Assembly: GCA_947175875.1 (NCBI GenBank)
Contig: CAMWON010000004.1
Location: 62,001-126,000 of the forward strand
Source of the DNA: an uncultured Alphaproteobacteria bacterium
GTDB taxonomy: Bacteria; Pseudomonadota; Alphaproteobacteria; Rs-D84
Direction of reading: 5' to 3'
DNA: 64,000 bases
In this document: positions 50,805-59,027 of the stretch, in pieces
How positions within the stretch are numbered: the stretch's first letter is position 1
Layout of the letters: every line of letters begins with the position of its first letter
The notes under the pieces: generated by a model
Told to the model about the DNA's origin: nothing
The model's database searches: none
What the model saw: only the letters and a program-made list of their open reading frames with translations
Translations under genes and position numbers: made by a program

Positions 50805-52280
50805 ATGAAAAAACCAGTTGTTTTATGCATTATGGACGGGGTTGGAATTAATCCAAATTCAGCGCATAACGCAGTGGCGATGGCAAATATGCCATTTTTT
50901 GACAAATTGTTGAAACAGTATCCGCATTCCGTGTTGGAGGCCAGTGGTCCGGCGGTTGGTTTGCCGGTGGGGACGATGGGAAATTCAGAGGTCGGTCATA
51001 TCACAATGGGGGCCGGTCGCGTGGTAAACCAATTTCTGCGTCGTTTTCAGATTGAAGACTGGGATAAAAATACGGCGTTGCGGGACTTTATCGCCGATGT
51101 TCGGGCGCGTGGCGGCATTGTTCATTTTGCCGGCATGATGTCCGACGGGCGCGTGCACTCCAATCTGGACGACATGTTGCTGATAATGCGGCGCGTACTG
51201 GATGCGGGGCTGCGCGTGTGTATTCACTTTATTGCGGACGGGCGCGACACCCTGCCCCAGTCTGCGCCGGAATACGTGGCAAAGATGCAGGCCGAGCTGG
51301 CAGCTTATCTGGCCGACGGGCGTGCGTTCTTTGGAACGTTGTCGGGGCGTTATTATGCAATGGACCGCAACCAGAATATGGACCGCACAGAGCTGGCGTT
51401 TGATGCGATTGCGTGCGCAAAGTCAGAATTTGTCGCGCCGACGATTGACGCGGCGCTGGCGGATGCATATGGCCGCGGCGAAACGGACGAATTTATCAAG
51501 CCGATTGTTATCGACGGCGACGTGGCGATTACGGACAAGGACGGTTTTTTGTTCGGCAATTACCGCAGTGACCGTGCGCGCCAGATTGTTCGTGCGATGC
51601 TGAAAACGGGTGCACGCATGTTGTGTTTTTCCCAGTATGGCGAAGGGCTGAACGAACACTGCCCGGCCCTGTTGCCGGACGAGGCTGTTTTGAACACGCT
51701 GGGCGACGTGCTGGCGGCGGCCGGCAAAAGCCAGCTGCGTATTGCGGAAACGGAAAAGTACAATCACGTGACATATTTCTTTGATGCCGAACGCAATATT
51801 GACTTTCCGCATTCTGACAAGGTTCTGATTGCGTCGCCGGCCGTTGCGACGTTTGATATGAAGCCGGAAATGTCGGCGGTGGAAATCACGGACGCGTTGT
51901 TGCCGAAACTGTCGGAATTTGACGTGGTTATTTTGAATTATGCCAACGGCGACATGGTCGGCCATACCGGCAGCGAGTCCGCCACAATCCGTGCGATGGA
52001 AACATTGGACGCCCAGCTGGCGCGCCTGGTGCCGGCGGTGCTGGCGCTGGACGGGACGGTGCTGATTACGGCCGACCACGGAAATGCGGAAAAGCTGTGG
52101 GATGACGAGAATAATCTGCCTTGGACAGCGCACACGACAAATCCGGTGAATTTCATCGTGGTGTCCAATGAAGAACATGCCGCGCATGACGGCGGCCTGG
52201 CCGATATCGCGCCGACAGTGCTTAAACTGGCGGGGGTTGCGGCGCCCGCAGACATGACCGGCAAATCGCTGGTTGACTAA
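50805..52280 (+). CDS. gpmI: 2,3-bisphosphoglycerate-independent phosphoglycerate mutase
   Basis: 491 residues (family about 510). Alkaline-phosphatase-fold signatures: LCIMDGVGINPN with metal-binding Asp11, GTMGNSEVGHITMGAGR with catalytic Ser61, HFIADGRDTLPQSA, GRYYAMDRNQNMDR, NYANGDMVGHTG, and LITADHGNAEKLWD. It converts 3-phosphoglycerate and 2-phosphoglycerate in glycolysis using Mn2+. GGGGAAAAGC precedes ATG 50805. A terminator follows. Confidence 0.96.
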   Translation: MKKPVVLCIMDGVGINPNSAHNAVAMANMPFFDKLLKQYPHSVLEASGPAVGLPVGTMGNSEVGHITMGAGRVVNQFLRRFQIEDWDKNTALRDFIADVRARGGIVHFAGMMSDGRVHSNLDDMLLIMRRVLDAGLRVCIHFIADGRDTLPQSAPEYVAKMQAELAAYLADGRAFFGTLSGRYYAMDRNQNMDRTELAFDAIACAKSEFVAPTIDAALADAYGRGETDEFIKPIVIDGDVAITDKDGFLFGNYRSDRARQIVRAMLKTGARMLCFSQYGEGLNEHCPALLPDEAVLNTLGDVLAAAGKSQLRIAETEKYNHVTYFFDAERNIDFPHSDKVLIASPAVATFDMKPEMSAVEITDALLPKLSEFDVVILNYANGDMVGHTGSESATIRAMETLDAQLARLVPAVLALDGTVLITADHGNAEKLWDDENNLPWTAHTTNPVNFIVVSNEEHAAHDGGLADIAPTVLKLAGVAAPADMTGKSLVD

Positions 52281-52282
52281 AC

Positions 52283-52307
52283 AAATGCCCCATTCGGGGC
52301 ATTTTTA
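52283..52307 (+). terminator. gpmI terminator
   Basis: AAATGCCCC-ATTC-GGGGCATTT with TTTTATTT; directly followed by the A2 promoter, as in the other type A loci. Confidence 0.85.
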
Positions 52308-52311
52308 TTTC

Positions 52312-52340
52312 TTGTGTTTACAGCCCTTATATTATATACT
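52312..52340 (+). promoter_or_regulatory. Promoter of type A leader 2
   Basis: TTGTGT (52312-52317), 17-bp spacer, TATACT (52335-52340). Confidence 0.65.
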
Positions 52341-52346
52341 CAAAAT

Positions 52347-52582
52347 GTCGGTGAGAGTTTCGCCGATGGGGTGTCAGAACCTCTGCTTACGCGTCGTTGA
52401 TTAGTGGCGCAGTGCGCCTGTTTTTATATCGCGACGAAAAATAAACTCCTGAACCGCGGGTCAGGAGGGTTGCGAATATATTGAATAAGCACACAATTCG
52501 TAAGATTGTTCTGAACCTCCTGGCCACTCAAGTTTTGAGTGGTTTTTCATTTCGAAAAATAATTTTTAACGGGGCAACGACA
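52347..52582 (+). ncRNA. Structured 5' leader, type A copy 2
   Basis: P1 TCGGTGA/TCGCCGA (52348-52366, loop GAGTT), P2 GGGGT/ACCTC, P3 GGCGC-AGT-GCGCC plus TTTTT (52406-52425), a CTCCTGA (52446-52452), b GTCAGGAGG (52460-52468), c CCTCCTGGC (52516-52524), which still pairs with b through a G-U, terminator-like CCACTCAA/TTGAGTGG plus TTTTT (52524-52547). The in-frame TTG at 52481 (MNKHTIRKIV) lies 102 bases before ATG 52583. From CTCCTGAACC to CACACAATTC (about 50 bases) it is nearly identical to copy 1. Confidence 0.72.
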
Positions 52583-53704
52583 ATGTTTAGGGATGTGACG
52601 GTGTGTCTTTTGGGAATGCTGTGTTGTGCGCCGGCACTGGGCGCTGATTGCAATATTGGGGAATACACAAATGGTGATGTTTGCACGGTGTGTCCTGAGC
52701 CATATGTGCACAGTATGCCAAATGCGGACGGTGTAAACGATTGCTATTTGATAACGGCGGCCGGGAAATATGTTCCCGCCGCTGGTATGACGGAGGTGGC
52801 GTGTCCTGAGAATCATTATTGCCCAGGCGGTATTCCTGTGTTCTATGGCCGTGCGGACCGATTGCGGCGCATAGAATATATCAAAAGTACAGGCACGCAG
52901 TATATAGATACAGGGATTTTGTTGGGCTCGGACATTGATACGGAAATGGTTTTTGAAAACGGGAAAATAAGTCTTGATAATGCGATTTTTGGTTCATGGA
53001 TTTCAGAGAGGCATTATTGGCTGAATGGTTATAATAACATGGCCTATATCAGATATAATGATTATCATCCGGTTGCCGAGGCCAAAGGGCATTTGCCCGC
53101 GGATGTCAGGCTTATATTGGGCGTGCGCCATGGCGATTGGATTTTGGATGGTAAAACAATATATTCAAATTCCGGGGAATTTGATGTAGACAAACCCGGA
53201 TATTTATTTGCGGTAAACGGCAGTACGGGTGTCAGATGGATTCATAAGTCTTTAAAAGTATACTCATTTACACAATGGCAAAAAGACAAAAAAGTAATTG
53301 AATTGATTCCGGTATATGATTCTGTAAAAGACGAATGCGGCATGCTGGATTTAGTGACGGGCAAATTGTTTGAAAATGTCGGTACGGGAAAATTTGAATG
53401 CGGCGCATTTGTGGATGATATCGTTGGTGCCGGTGGTGCGGCGTCATGTGCGGCGGCAACTGATAATGTCGCGCCATATTCGCCGGCGGGGACCGAAGAT
53501 ATGTCGGACTGTGGGCGGGTATTGCGTTTTTCCGGTAATTATAACCTGTATCTGCGCAGCCGGCCGCGCACCACGCACAGTTTAAAAGTAAAAATTGGCG
53601 GCAATATATTTTATGGCGACAGTACCGATAAAGAATGCGGACGTCTGCGTGTCAAATATAACGGGCAGACCATGTCAGTGTGCAATATGGATTCGGATGT
53701 TTAG
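52583..53704 (+). CDS. Exported LamG-like surface protein with shared C-terminal domain
   Basis: 373 residues from ATG 52583. Signal peptide to ALGA. An N-terminal Cys-rich EGF-like segment (CNIGEYTNGDVCTVCPEP, CPENHYCPGG) is followed by a beta-rich region (IEYIKSTGTQYIDTGILLGS, KVYSFTQWQKDKKVIELIPV, LDLVTGKLFENVGTGKF) resembling the LamG/concanavalin-type domains of gut-bacterial surface proteins. The C-terminal 60-70 residues (DCGRVLRFSGNYNLYLRS, TTHSLKVKIGGNIFYG, GRLRVKYNGQTMSV) match the end of the 1896-residue protein at 32243. No SGCTRCP module, so type A leaders serve two protein families. Confidence 0.78.
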   Translation: MFRDVTVCLLGMLCCAPALGADCNIGEYTNGDVCTVCPEPYVHSMPNADGVNDCYLITAAGKYVPAAGMTEVACPENHYCPGGIPVFYGRADRLRRIEYIKSTGTQYIDTGILLGSDIDTEMVFENGKISLDNAIFGSWISERHYWLNGYNNMAYIRYNDYHPVAEAKGHLPADVRLILGVRHGDWILDGKTIYSNSGEFDVDKPGYLFAVNGSTGVRWIHKSLKVYSFTQWQKDKKVIELIPVYDSVKDECGMLDLVTGKLFENVGTGKFECGAFVDDIVGAGGAASCAAATDNVAPYSPAGTEDMSDCGRVLRFSGNYNLYLRSRPRTTHSLKVKIGGNIFYGDSTDKECGRLRVKYNGQTMSVCNMDSDV

Positions 53705-54150
53705 TTTTTACAGCGGCGCGCCTTGAAAAAATCGCGCAACATTTGGGCGGATTCCGCGGCGTGGTCCGGTATTTGCGTAACGCCGGGGAGCCACAGGTGA
53801 CGGTCTGTGTCAAATATGCGTGCATTGGTCGTTATGCCGCCGCCCTTTTCGTCTGTGGCGGCAAAGTATATGTGGCGCATGCGCGCAAAGGATATCGCAG
53901 TGGCGCACATTGCGCACGGTTCCAATGATACGTATATATCGCATTCGTCCAGAAATTTCCGCCCCAGTTTTTTGCACGCCCGATTGATTGCAACGATTTC
54001 CGCATGCAGTGTCGGGTTCTGTTTTTGCTGCACCTTGTTTTCGCCGCGCGCGATTATTTTCCCGTCACAGACAATAACTGCGCCAATTGGCACGTCGCCA
54101 TGTTCGGCGGCGCGGCGGGCTGAAATTAAAGCTTGTTTCATAAAATCCAT
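53701..54150 (-). CDS. tadA: tRNA-specific adenosine deaminase
   Basis: 149 residues. Zinc-deaminase motifs TLHAEIVAINRAC (HAE) and LEPCAMCATAI (PCxxC); VPIGAVIV before them. It deaminates A34 to inosine in tRNA-Arg(ACG), and is essential in most bacteria. Convergent with the surface gene; the two stops overlap by four bases. Confidence 0.95.
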   Translation of the reverse strand: MDFMKQALISARRAAEHGDVPIGAVIVCDGKIIARGENKVQQKQNPTLHAEIVAINRACKKLGRKFLDECDIYVSLEPCAMCATAISFARMRHIYFAATDEKGGGITTNARIFDTDRHLWLPGVTQIPDHAAESAQMLRDFFKARRCKN

Positions 54151-54167
54151 ACGTTAAAGTATATGGC

Positions 54168-54710
54168 ATGGATTCAAAATTGCAAATTATTTCCGGGGAA
54201 TTTCGCGGGCGTAAATTACGCCTGCCGGCGGGGGCGCGGCCGACGCAAAATCGTGCGCGCATCGCCCTGTTCAATGTTATGCAGTCCATGGGGCTGCAGC
54301 CCGGCATGGTTTGGGACGCATTCGCGGGCAGCGGCGCGTTCGGAATTGAATGTCTGTCGCGGTGGCCGGAATGCAACGCGGTGTTTTCAGATTTGGCGCC
54401 GACCACGGTGCGCGGCAATTTGGCGGCGATGAATATCGGTGTGCGCGCATCTGTTGTGGCGGGGGACGCAATGTCGTACGTTGGCAAATATGGTTCGGCG
54501 GCCGATTTGATTTTTGTTGACCCGCCATATGCGGACGCGGATGTGGGCGCGACATTTGTAAAAAAGGTCGGCGCGGTTGCGCGGCCGGGCGCGATACTGA
54601 TTTGGGAGCAGGACGGGCAAAGCGCCACCCTGCCCGATTTAACGGTGTGGGAAATTGTGCGGGACAAGCAATACGGGCGCGCGCGTTTTCTGTTTTTATG
54701 TAAAAAATAA
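54168..54710 (+). CDS. rsmD: 16S rRNA (guanine-966-N2)-methyltransferase
   Basis: 180 residues. IISGEFRGRKLRLPAGARPT start typical of RsmD, motif I VWDAFAGSGAFGIECLSRW and motif IV LIFVDPPYADA (DPPY, the N6/N2 methylase signature). Normal length for the family (E. coli 198). Divergent from tadA, with 17 bases between their starts. Upstream of rplY. Confidence 0.94.
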   Translation: MDSKLQIISGEFRGRKLRLPAGARPTQNRARIALFNVMQSMGLQPGMVWDAFAGSGAFGIECLSRWPECNAVFSDLAPTTVRGNLAAMNIGVRASVVAGDAMSYVGKYGSAADLIFVDPPYADADVGATFVKKVGAVARPGAILIWEQDGQSATLPDLTVWEIVRDKQYGRARFLFLCKK

Positions 54711-54728
54711 ATAAAAACCTTGATTTTT

Positions 54729-54796
54729 GCATGTTTTTAATAAATAATTGCGTTCGCGCGGCACCCTTGGAGGTCGCGTGAAACATAAAAACATGC
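54729..54796 (+). promoter_or_regulatory. 11-bp inverted repeat ahead of rplY
   Basis: GCATGTTTTTA (54729-54739) is perfectly complementary to TAAAAACATGC (54786-54796), which ends five bases before the AAAGGA site. Between them a CGCG-flanked smaller hairpin is possible. A promoter-like TTGATT (54720) with A/T-rich -10 near 54743-54748 overlaps the left arm, so the repeat may be an operator or an RNA structure, not clearly either. Confidence 0.4.
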
Positions 54797-54812
54797 TATA
54801 AAAGGATAAAAA

Positions 54813-55433
54813 ATGGCAATAAACTTGAATGCAGAAATTCGCGCGAATACTGGCAAGGGGGCCAGCCGCAGCATCCGCAATAATAAGAACGTCCCCGCTG
54901 TTATCTATGGTGAAAAGAAAGAACCGGTGGCGATTGTTTTGGACGGTCATGATTTTGACATGTTGCTGAAACGCCCGTCCTTGCGGACAAAACTGTTCCA
55001 AATCAAAACTCCGAACGGCACCGAAGATGCCATGCTGATGGATATTCAGTATCATCCGGTAACCGACGCGGTTGTTCATGCGGACTTTAAGCGCATTGAC
55101 GTTAAAAAGCCGGTCAACGTTGTCGTTCCGGTTGAGGTTATCAATGCTGAAACATCCAAGGGGCTGAAACTGGGCGGCGTATTGAACTTTGCCGTACGTA
55201 AGGTTGCCCTGCGCGGTTTGGTTGACGCGATTCCGGAAAAAATCACGGTTGATTTGTCGACTTTGACAATCGGCGACGTGGTTCACGGAACAGACTTGGT
55301 TCTGCCGGCCGGCATTGAACTGGGCCTGCACCAGGCGGAATTGGCGTTCGTGACAATCGGCGGTAAGATGCCGGAAGAAGCGGATGCGGCGCCGAAGGCG
55401 GCAGCAGCGGCCGCGGCACCTGCAAAGAAATAA
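54813..55433 (+). CDS. rplY: 50S ribosomal protein L25/general stress protein CTC
   Basis: 206 residues, the long TL5/CTC form. It binds loop E of 5S rRNA. N-terminal L25 domain with GASRSIRNNKNVPAVIYGEK; C-terminal beta domain (KPVNVVVPVEVINAETSKG, GLHQAELAFVTIGG) and an Ala/Lys tail. AAAGGAT lies before ATG. Terminator at 55456-55484. Confidence 0.95.
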   Translation: MAINLNAEIRANTGKGASRSIRNNKNVPAVIYGEKKEPVAIVLDGHDFDMLLKRPSLRTKLFQIKTPNGTEDAMLMDIQYHPVTDAVVHADFKRIDVKKPVNVVVPVEVINAETSKGLKLGGVLNFAVRKVALRGLVDAIPEKITVDLSTLTIGDVVHGTDLVLPAGIELGLHQAELAFVTIGGKMPEEADAAPKAAAAAAAPAKK

Positions 55434-55455
55434 TATTTTTTGCAAACGCAAATCA

Positions 55456-55484
55456 AGTCGCCCCCGCGTGGGGCGATTTTTTCG
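55456..55484 (+). terminator. rplY terminator
   Basis: GTCGCCCC-CGCG-TGGGGCGAT followed by TTTTTTCG. Confidence 0.85.
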
Positions 55485-55504
55485 TGTTATTTTTTTCCTG
55501 TGGT

Positions 55505-55533
55505 CTTGAAATGCTTTTTCGTGTTCACTATAT
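55505..55533 (+). promoter_or_regulatory. Sigma-32-like heat-shock promoter of dnaK
   Basis: CTTG (55505-55508, in CTTGAAA), 18-bp spacer, ACTATAT (55527-55533). This fits the alphaproteobacterial RpoH pattern CTTG-17/18-CYTATNT at 6 of 7 positions in the second box, 33 bases before the dnaK ATG. Confidence 0.6.
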
Positions 55534-55565
55534 CTGAGGCAAACAGAGTTATAAGGAGTGAAAAA

Positions 55566-57458
55566 ATGGGAAAAGTATTAGGTATCGACTTGGGTACGAC
55601 TAATTCCGCCATGGCATTCATGGATGGAAACGACCCCAAGATTATCGAAAATGCCGAAGGTCAGCGTACTACACCGTCTGTTGTTGCATTGACGGCCAAT
55701 GGCGAGCAGCTGGTTGGAATTACCGCCAAGAACCAGGCGGTGACAAATCCGGAAAATACAATTTATGAAATCAAGCGTCTGATGGGCCTGCGCTATGACA
55801 GTCCGGTGGTCAAAGAAATCGCGGCGCGCGTACCGTATAAAATTGTGCGCGGCGACAATGGCGACGCGTGGGTTGAAATGGAGGGCAAAAAGTACGCCCC
55901 GTCCCAGATTTCGGCCATGATTTTGGCAAAATTGAAGAAAGATGCCGAAAACTATCTGGGGGAACCTATTACGGACGCTGTTATTACCGTGCCGGCATAC
56001 TTTAACGATTCCCAGCGCCAGGCGACCAAAGACGCGGGCCGTATCGCGGGCTTGAACGTGTTGCGTATTGTTAACGAGCCGACCGCGGCAGCGTTGGCAT
56101 ATGGCTTGGAAAAGGACAAGGACGGCATTGTTGCCGTGTATGACTTGGGCGGCGGAACGTTCGACGTGTCCATCTTGGAAATCGTTGACGGCGTATTTGA
56201 GGTAAAATCCACAAACGGCGATACCCAGCTGGGTGGTTCCGACTTTGACGCACGTATTTTGGAATATCTGATTTCTGAATTCAAAGGCCAGACAGGCATT
56301 GATTTAAAGAACGACAAACTGGCGCTGCAGCGTTTGAAAGAAGCTGCGGAAAAGGCAAAGATTGAACTGTCGTCCAAGACGTCGACCGATATCAATCTGC
56401 CCTATTTGACGGCGGACGCGACGGGGCCGAAACACTTTAACACAACGCTGACGCGTGCTAAATTGGAATCGCTGGTTGACGATTTGATTCAGCGCACGAT
56501 TGAACCGTGCAAGAAAGCGCTGGCGGACGCAGGTATTGAAAAATCCCAGATTAACGAGGTTATTCTGGTCGGCGGCCAGACACGTATGCCGAAAGTGGCC
56601 GAGGTTGTAAAGGAATTCTTTGGCCGTGACCCGCACAAGGGTGTGAACCCGGATGAAGTTGTGGCCGACGGTGCCGCGATTCAGGGCGGTGTTCTGAAAG
56701 GCGACGTAAAAGACGTTCTGTTGCTGGACGTGACGCCGTTGTCGCTGGGTATCGAGACGCTGGGCGGTGTGTTTACGCGCCTGATTGACCGCAATACCAC
56801 AATCCCGACCAAGAAGTCCCAGGTGTTCTCGACCGCCGAAGACAACCAGTCGGCCGTGACAATCCGTGTATTCCAGGGTGAACGTGACATGGCGGCGGAC
56901 AATAAGCTGCTGGGCCAGTTTAATTTGGAGGGTATCGCCCCGGCGCCGCGCGGCATGCCACAGATTGAGGTTTCTTTTGATATCGACGCGAACGGTATCG
57001 TGCATGTGTCGGCCAAGGACAAGGGTACCGGCAAGGAGCAGACAATATCCATTAAATCCGACGGCGGTCTGTCCGAAGACGATATTAAAAAGATGGTTGA
57101 TGAAGCGGCGGCAAATGCCGAGGCGGACAAGAAAAAACGTGCCCTGGCGGAGGCCAAAAACAATGCCGAGGCCGCAATATTCGGTATCGAAAAATCCTTG
57201 AAAGAACACGGCGATAAAATCAGCGCCGATGAAAAGCAGGCGATTGAAGACGCCAAGAAGGCACTGGCGGATGAGCTGGCCAAAGCTGACGCCACGGCGG
57301 AAAGCCTGAAAGAAAAGACCGACGCTTTAACAGAAAAGGCGATGAAGCTGGGCGAAGCGGTTTATAAGGCGGCCCAGGCCGAACAGAATGCGGGCGCGGC
57401 CGGTGATGCTCCGTCGGAAGACGGTACGCGTGACGCGGATTTTTCTGAAAAGAAATAA
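55566..57458 (+). CDS. dnaK: Chaperone protein DnaK (Hsp70)
   Basis: 630 residues. [16 protein letters not shown], the ATPase phosphate loop, [58 protein letters not shown], the linker [19 protein letters not shown], the substrate-binding domain and a C-terminal acidic tail ([13 protein letters not shown]). AAGGAG lies upstream of ATG 55566. A heat-shock-type promoter precedes it. dnaJ and grpE do not follow; the next gene is a terminator away. Confidence 0.98.
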   Translation: MGKVLGIDLGTTNSAMAFMDGNDPKIIENAEGQRTTPSVVALTANGEQLVGITAKNQAVTNPENTIYEIKRLMGLRYDSPVVKEIAARVPYKIVRGDNGDAWVEMEGKKYAPSQISAMILAKLKKDAENYLGEPITDAVITVPAYFNDSQRQATKDAGRIAGLNVLRIVNEPTAAALAYGLEKDKDGIVAVYDLGGGTFDVSILEIVDGVFEVKSTNGDTQLGGSDFDARILEYLISEFKGQTGIDLKNDKLALQRLKEAAEKAKIELSSKTSTDINLPYLTADATGPKHFNTTLTRAKLESLVDDLIQRTIEPCKKALADAGIEKSQINEVILVGGQTRMPKVAEVVKEFFGRDPHKGVNPDEVVADGAAIQGGVLKGDVKDVLLLDVTPLSLGIETLGGVFTRLIDRNTTIPTKKSQVFSTAEDNQSAVTIRVFQGERDMAADNKLLGQFNLEGIAPAPRGMPQIEVSFDIDANGIVHVSAKDKGTGKEQTISIKSDGGLSEDDIKKMVDEAAANAEADKKKRALAEAKNNAEAAIFGIEKSLKEHGDKISADEKQAIEDAKKALADELAKADATAESLKEKTDALTEKAMKLGEAVYKAAQAEQNAGAAGDAPSEDGTRDADFSEKK

Positions 57459-57474
57459 TCGCCCGTTTATGATA

Positions 57475-57512
57475 AAATCCCTCCCCTGTTTGCGGAGGGA
57501 TTTATTTTTTTT
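57475..57512 (+). terminator. dnaK terminator
   Basis: AAATCCCTCC-CCTGTTTGC-GGAGGGATTT followed by ATTTTTTTT. Confidence 0.85.
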
Positions 57513-57522
57513 ATCATAAGTA

Positions 57523-57551
57523 TTGACAAAACATAAATTGTGTACTATATT
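57523..57551 (+). promoter_or_regulatory. Promoter of gene 57596
   Basis: TTGACA (57523-57528), 17-bp spacer, TATATT (57546-57551). Confidence 0.7.
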
Positions 57552-57595
57552 ATTTATGAACAGAAGCAATTTGAAACCAACCAAGGAGAGTTGTA

Positions 57596-58087
57596 ATGCA
57601 GATGGAAATAAAATCTTTTTTGAACGACATTAAGTTCTTTACGGAAAATATGGTGTCGGTTCGTTTTATGTTAAATCAGACCGATTATGTAATGAATACA
57701 ATGCCTCGTATTGACGCATGGCGCAGGGGTGTTGTCGTATTGTCGCCGCGTTCCCCAAAGGCGGCGGAAGAATTTAGAAAACGTTTGGCACAGTATAGTG
57801 GTGTCGAAGTTGTGTCGCAGAATCTGACACAGCAGCAGAGCGAGGTCGTCTTTAAATGCAATGCGGACAATGATATCGTGTTGCTGTTGGGTGAAGTTTT
57901 GAAACAGCAAAAATTGAAAATGCGCAGCAATCAGCTGGACGGTCTGGCCCAGGAAGTCGACCATGCGGTTGAGCAGTTGCCCTATGTTCGCGCCAGCGCA
58001 TTTAGCCGCGGTGTGAACGCACTGAAAAATCAGATAGAGGTTTTGAAAAACATTAGAACCGCTCATGCCAAAGAGTTGGTACGATAA
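57596..58087 (+). CDS. Small soluble helical protein, unknown
   Basis: 163 residues, MQMEIKSFLNDIKFFTENMV start; AAGGAG is upstream. No signal peptide or membrane helix and no Cys apart from one. Helical, charge-rich sequence (RKRLAQYSGVEVVSQ, KQQKLKMRSNQLDGLAQEV, NQIEVLKNIRTAHAKELV). No family recognised. It has its own consensus promoter and terminator, so it is probably a real, independently expressed gene. Confidence 0.7.
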   Translation: MQMEIKSFLNDIKFFTENMVSVRFMLNQTDYVMNTMPRIDAWRRGVVVLSPRSPKAAEEFRKRLAQYSGVEVVSQNLTQQQSEVVFKCNADNDIVLLLGEVLKQQKLKMRSNQLDGLAQEVDHAVEQLPYVRASAFSRGVNALKNQIEVLKNIRTAHAKELVR

Positions 58088-58090
58088 TAA

Positions 58091-58114
58091 AAATCCCCGC
58101 AGATGCGGGGATTT
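58091..58114. terminator. Bidirectional terminator
   Basis: AAATCCCCGC-AGAT-GCGGGGATTT with flanking A- and T-runs, between convergent genes. Confidence 0.88.
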
Positions 58115-58717
58115 TTAATTTTTGTAATAACAGTTTCCGGTATATGTGCCACTGCCGGTGGAATCGCTGAAGCTGCTGCCCGACGGTATATAACATGATG
58201 TGATTACGGTACTGCCCGCGGCGGCGGTTGTTCCATGTGCGCCGCCGGACGCCGGACAGCGCGTGCATCCCGATGTTCCGTTTGTTGAACTGCCGTAATA
58301 TCCGACGGCGCATCGGTATTCTTTTGTCGTGGTGCAATGTGTGGTGTCGCAGTAATCACGTACCTCGTACCCTGTGGACTTTGCGGTCCATGCGGTCGTG
58401 CTGCATCCGTTTGTGCAGCCGCATGTGTAATAGTATACGGTTTTCGAGCCCTCAATCTCCAAACTGTGTGATATTCTGGATTGTCCGGTGTTGCATGTGG
58501 GGCAAGACCATATTACGTATGTTTTTCCACTGCCGGGCGAGCTTTTATAGCATGTTGTGCTGCGATTGGAGCATGATGCTGTCGCGCTTTTGGTGCCCAT
58601 GTTGTCGTATCCTGTTGAGCTGTAATCCGATGGGCATGCGATGTCGATTATGACTGCGTATGCGCCGGTTGTGCCGAAAAAGCACGCGCATCCCAATATT
58701 GCCAGTTTTGTTTTCAT
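58115..58717 (-). CDS. Exported small Cys-rich protein (SGCTRCP-SGG family)
   Basis: 200 residues from ATG 58717 (ATCAGGAGATT upstream). Signal peptide MKTKLAILGCACFFGTTGAYA. The N-terminal half has CNRSTTCYKSSPG, CPTCNTG, TCGCTNGC; the C-terminal half has YRCAVGYYG, SGCTRCPASGGAHGT, CYIPSGSSFSDSTGSG and YTGNCYYKN, the shared module. The longest of the four paralogs. The in-frame TTG at 58813 would add 32 residues that resemble those of copies 1 and 2. Unknown function. Confidence 0.75.
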   Translation of the reverse strand: MKTKLAILGCACFFGTTGAYAVIIDIACPSDYSSTGYDNMGTKSATASCSNRSTTCYKSSPGSGKTYVIWSCPTCNTGQSRISHSLEIEGSKTVYYYTCGCTNGCSTTAWTAKSTGYEVRDYCDTTHCTTTKEYRCAVGYYGSSTNGTSGCTRCPASGGAHGTTAAAGSTVITSCYIPSGSSFSDSTGSGTYTGNCYYKN

Positions 58718-58960
58718 TTGTTCAATCTCCTGATGTTTTTCGAAATGAAAAACCACCCAAAATTGAGTGGTCAGGAGGTTGGAAACAATCGCTAGAATTG
58801 TGTGCTTATTCAATATATTCGCAGCCCTCCTGACCCGTATGGATTCAGGAGTTTGTTTTTCGTCGTAATAGTAAAAACGGCGCCTGTTTGCGCGCCACAA
58901 GAACATATTCCGACGCTAGCGTAGAGGTTTCCACACCTCATCATCGGAACACCCGATGAC
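58718..58960 (-). ncRNA. Structured 5' leader, type A copy 3
   Basis: Minus strand: P1 TCATCGG/CCGATGA (58959-58941, loop GTGTT), P2 GAGGT/ACCTC, P3 GGCGC/GCGCC with TTTTT (58896-58873), a CTCCTGA (58851-58845), b GTCAGGAGG (58834-58826), c CCTCCTGAC (58778-58770), terminator-like CCACTC/GGGTGG plus TTTTT (58770-58748). P1 has a sequence different from copies 1 and 2 yet pairs fully. The 311-bp gap 58717-59028 holds this leader, its promoter and the pfkA terminator. Confidence 0.72.
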
Positions 58961-58966
58961 AGTCCC

Positions 58967-58996
58967 ATTATATAATGAATAGTATGATTTGTCCAA
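58967..58996 (-). promoter_or_regulatory. Promoter of type A leader 3
   Basis: Minus strand TTGGAC (58996-58991), 18-bp spacer, TATAAT (58972-58967), the same as copy 1. Confidence 0.75.
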
Positions 58997-58997
58997 A

Positions 58998-59022
58998 TAA
59001 AAATCCCCCGATACGGGGGATT
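58998..59022 (-). terminator. pfkA terminator
   Basis: AATCCCCC-GTAT-GGGGGATT with TTTATTT downstream on the minus strand. Confidence 0.85.
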
Positions 59023-59027
59023 GTTTG

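Noticed and set aside
56304-57209. A 301-codon open frame opposite dnaK
   Set aside because: Antisense shadow of DnaK with no start signal.
10738-58996. The type A repeats as an insertion sequence or MITE
   Set aside because: No terminal inverted repeats, target-site duplications or transposase; similarity is patchy and follows pairing rather than overall identity.
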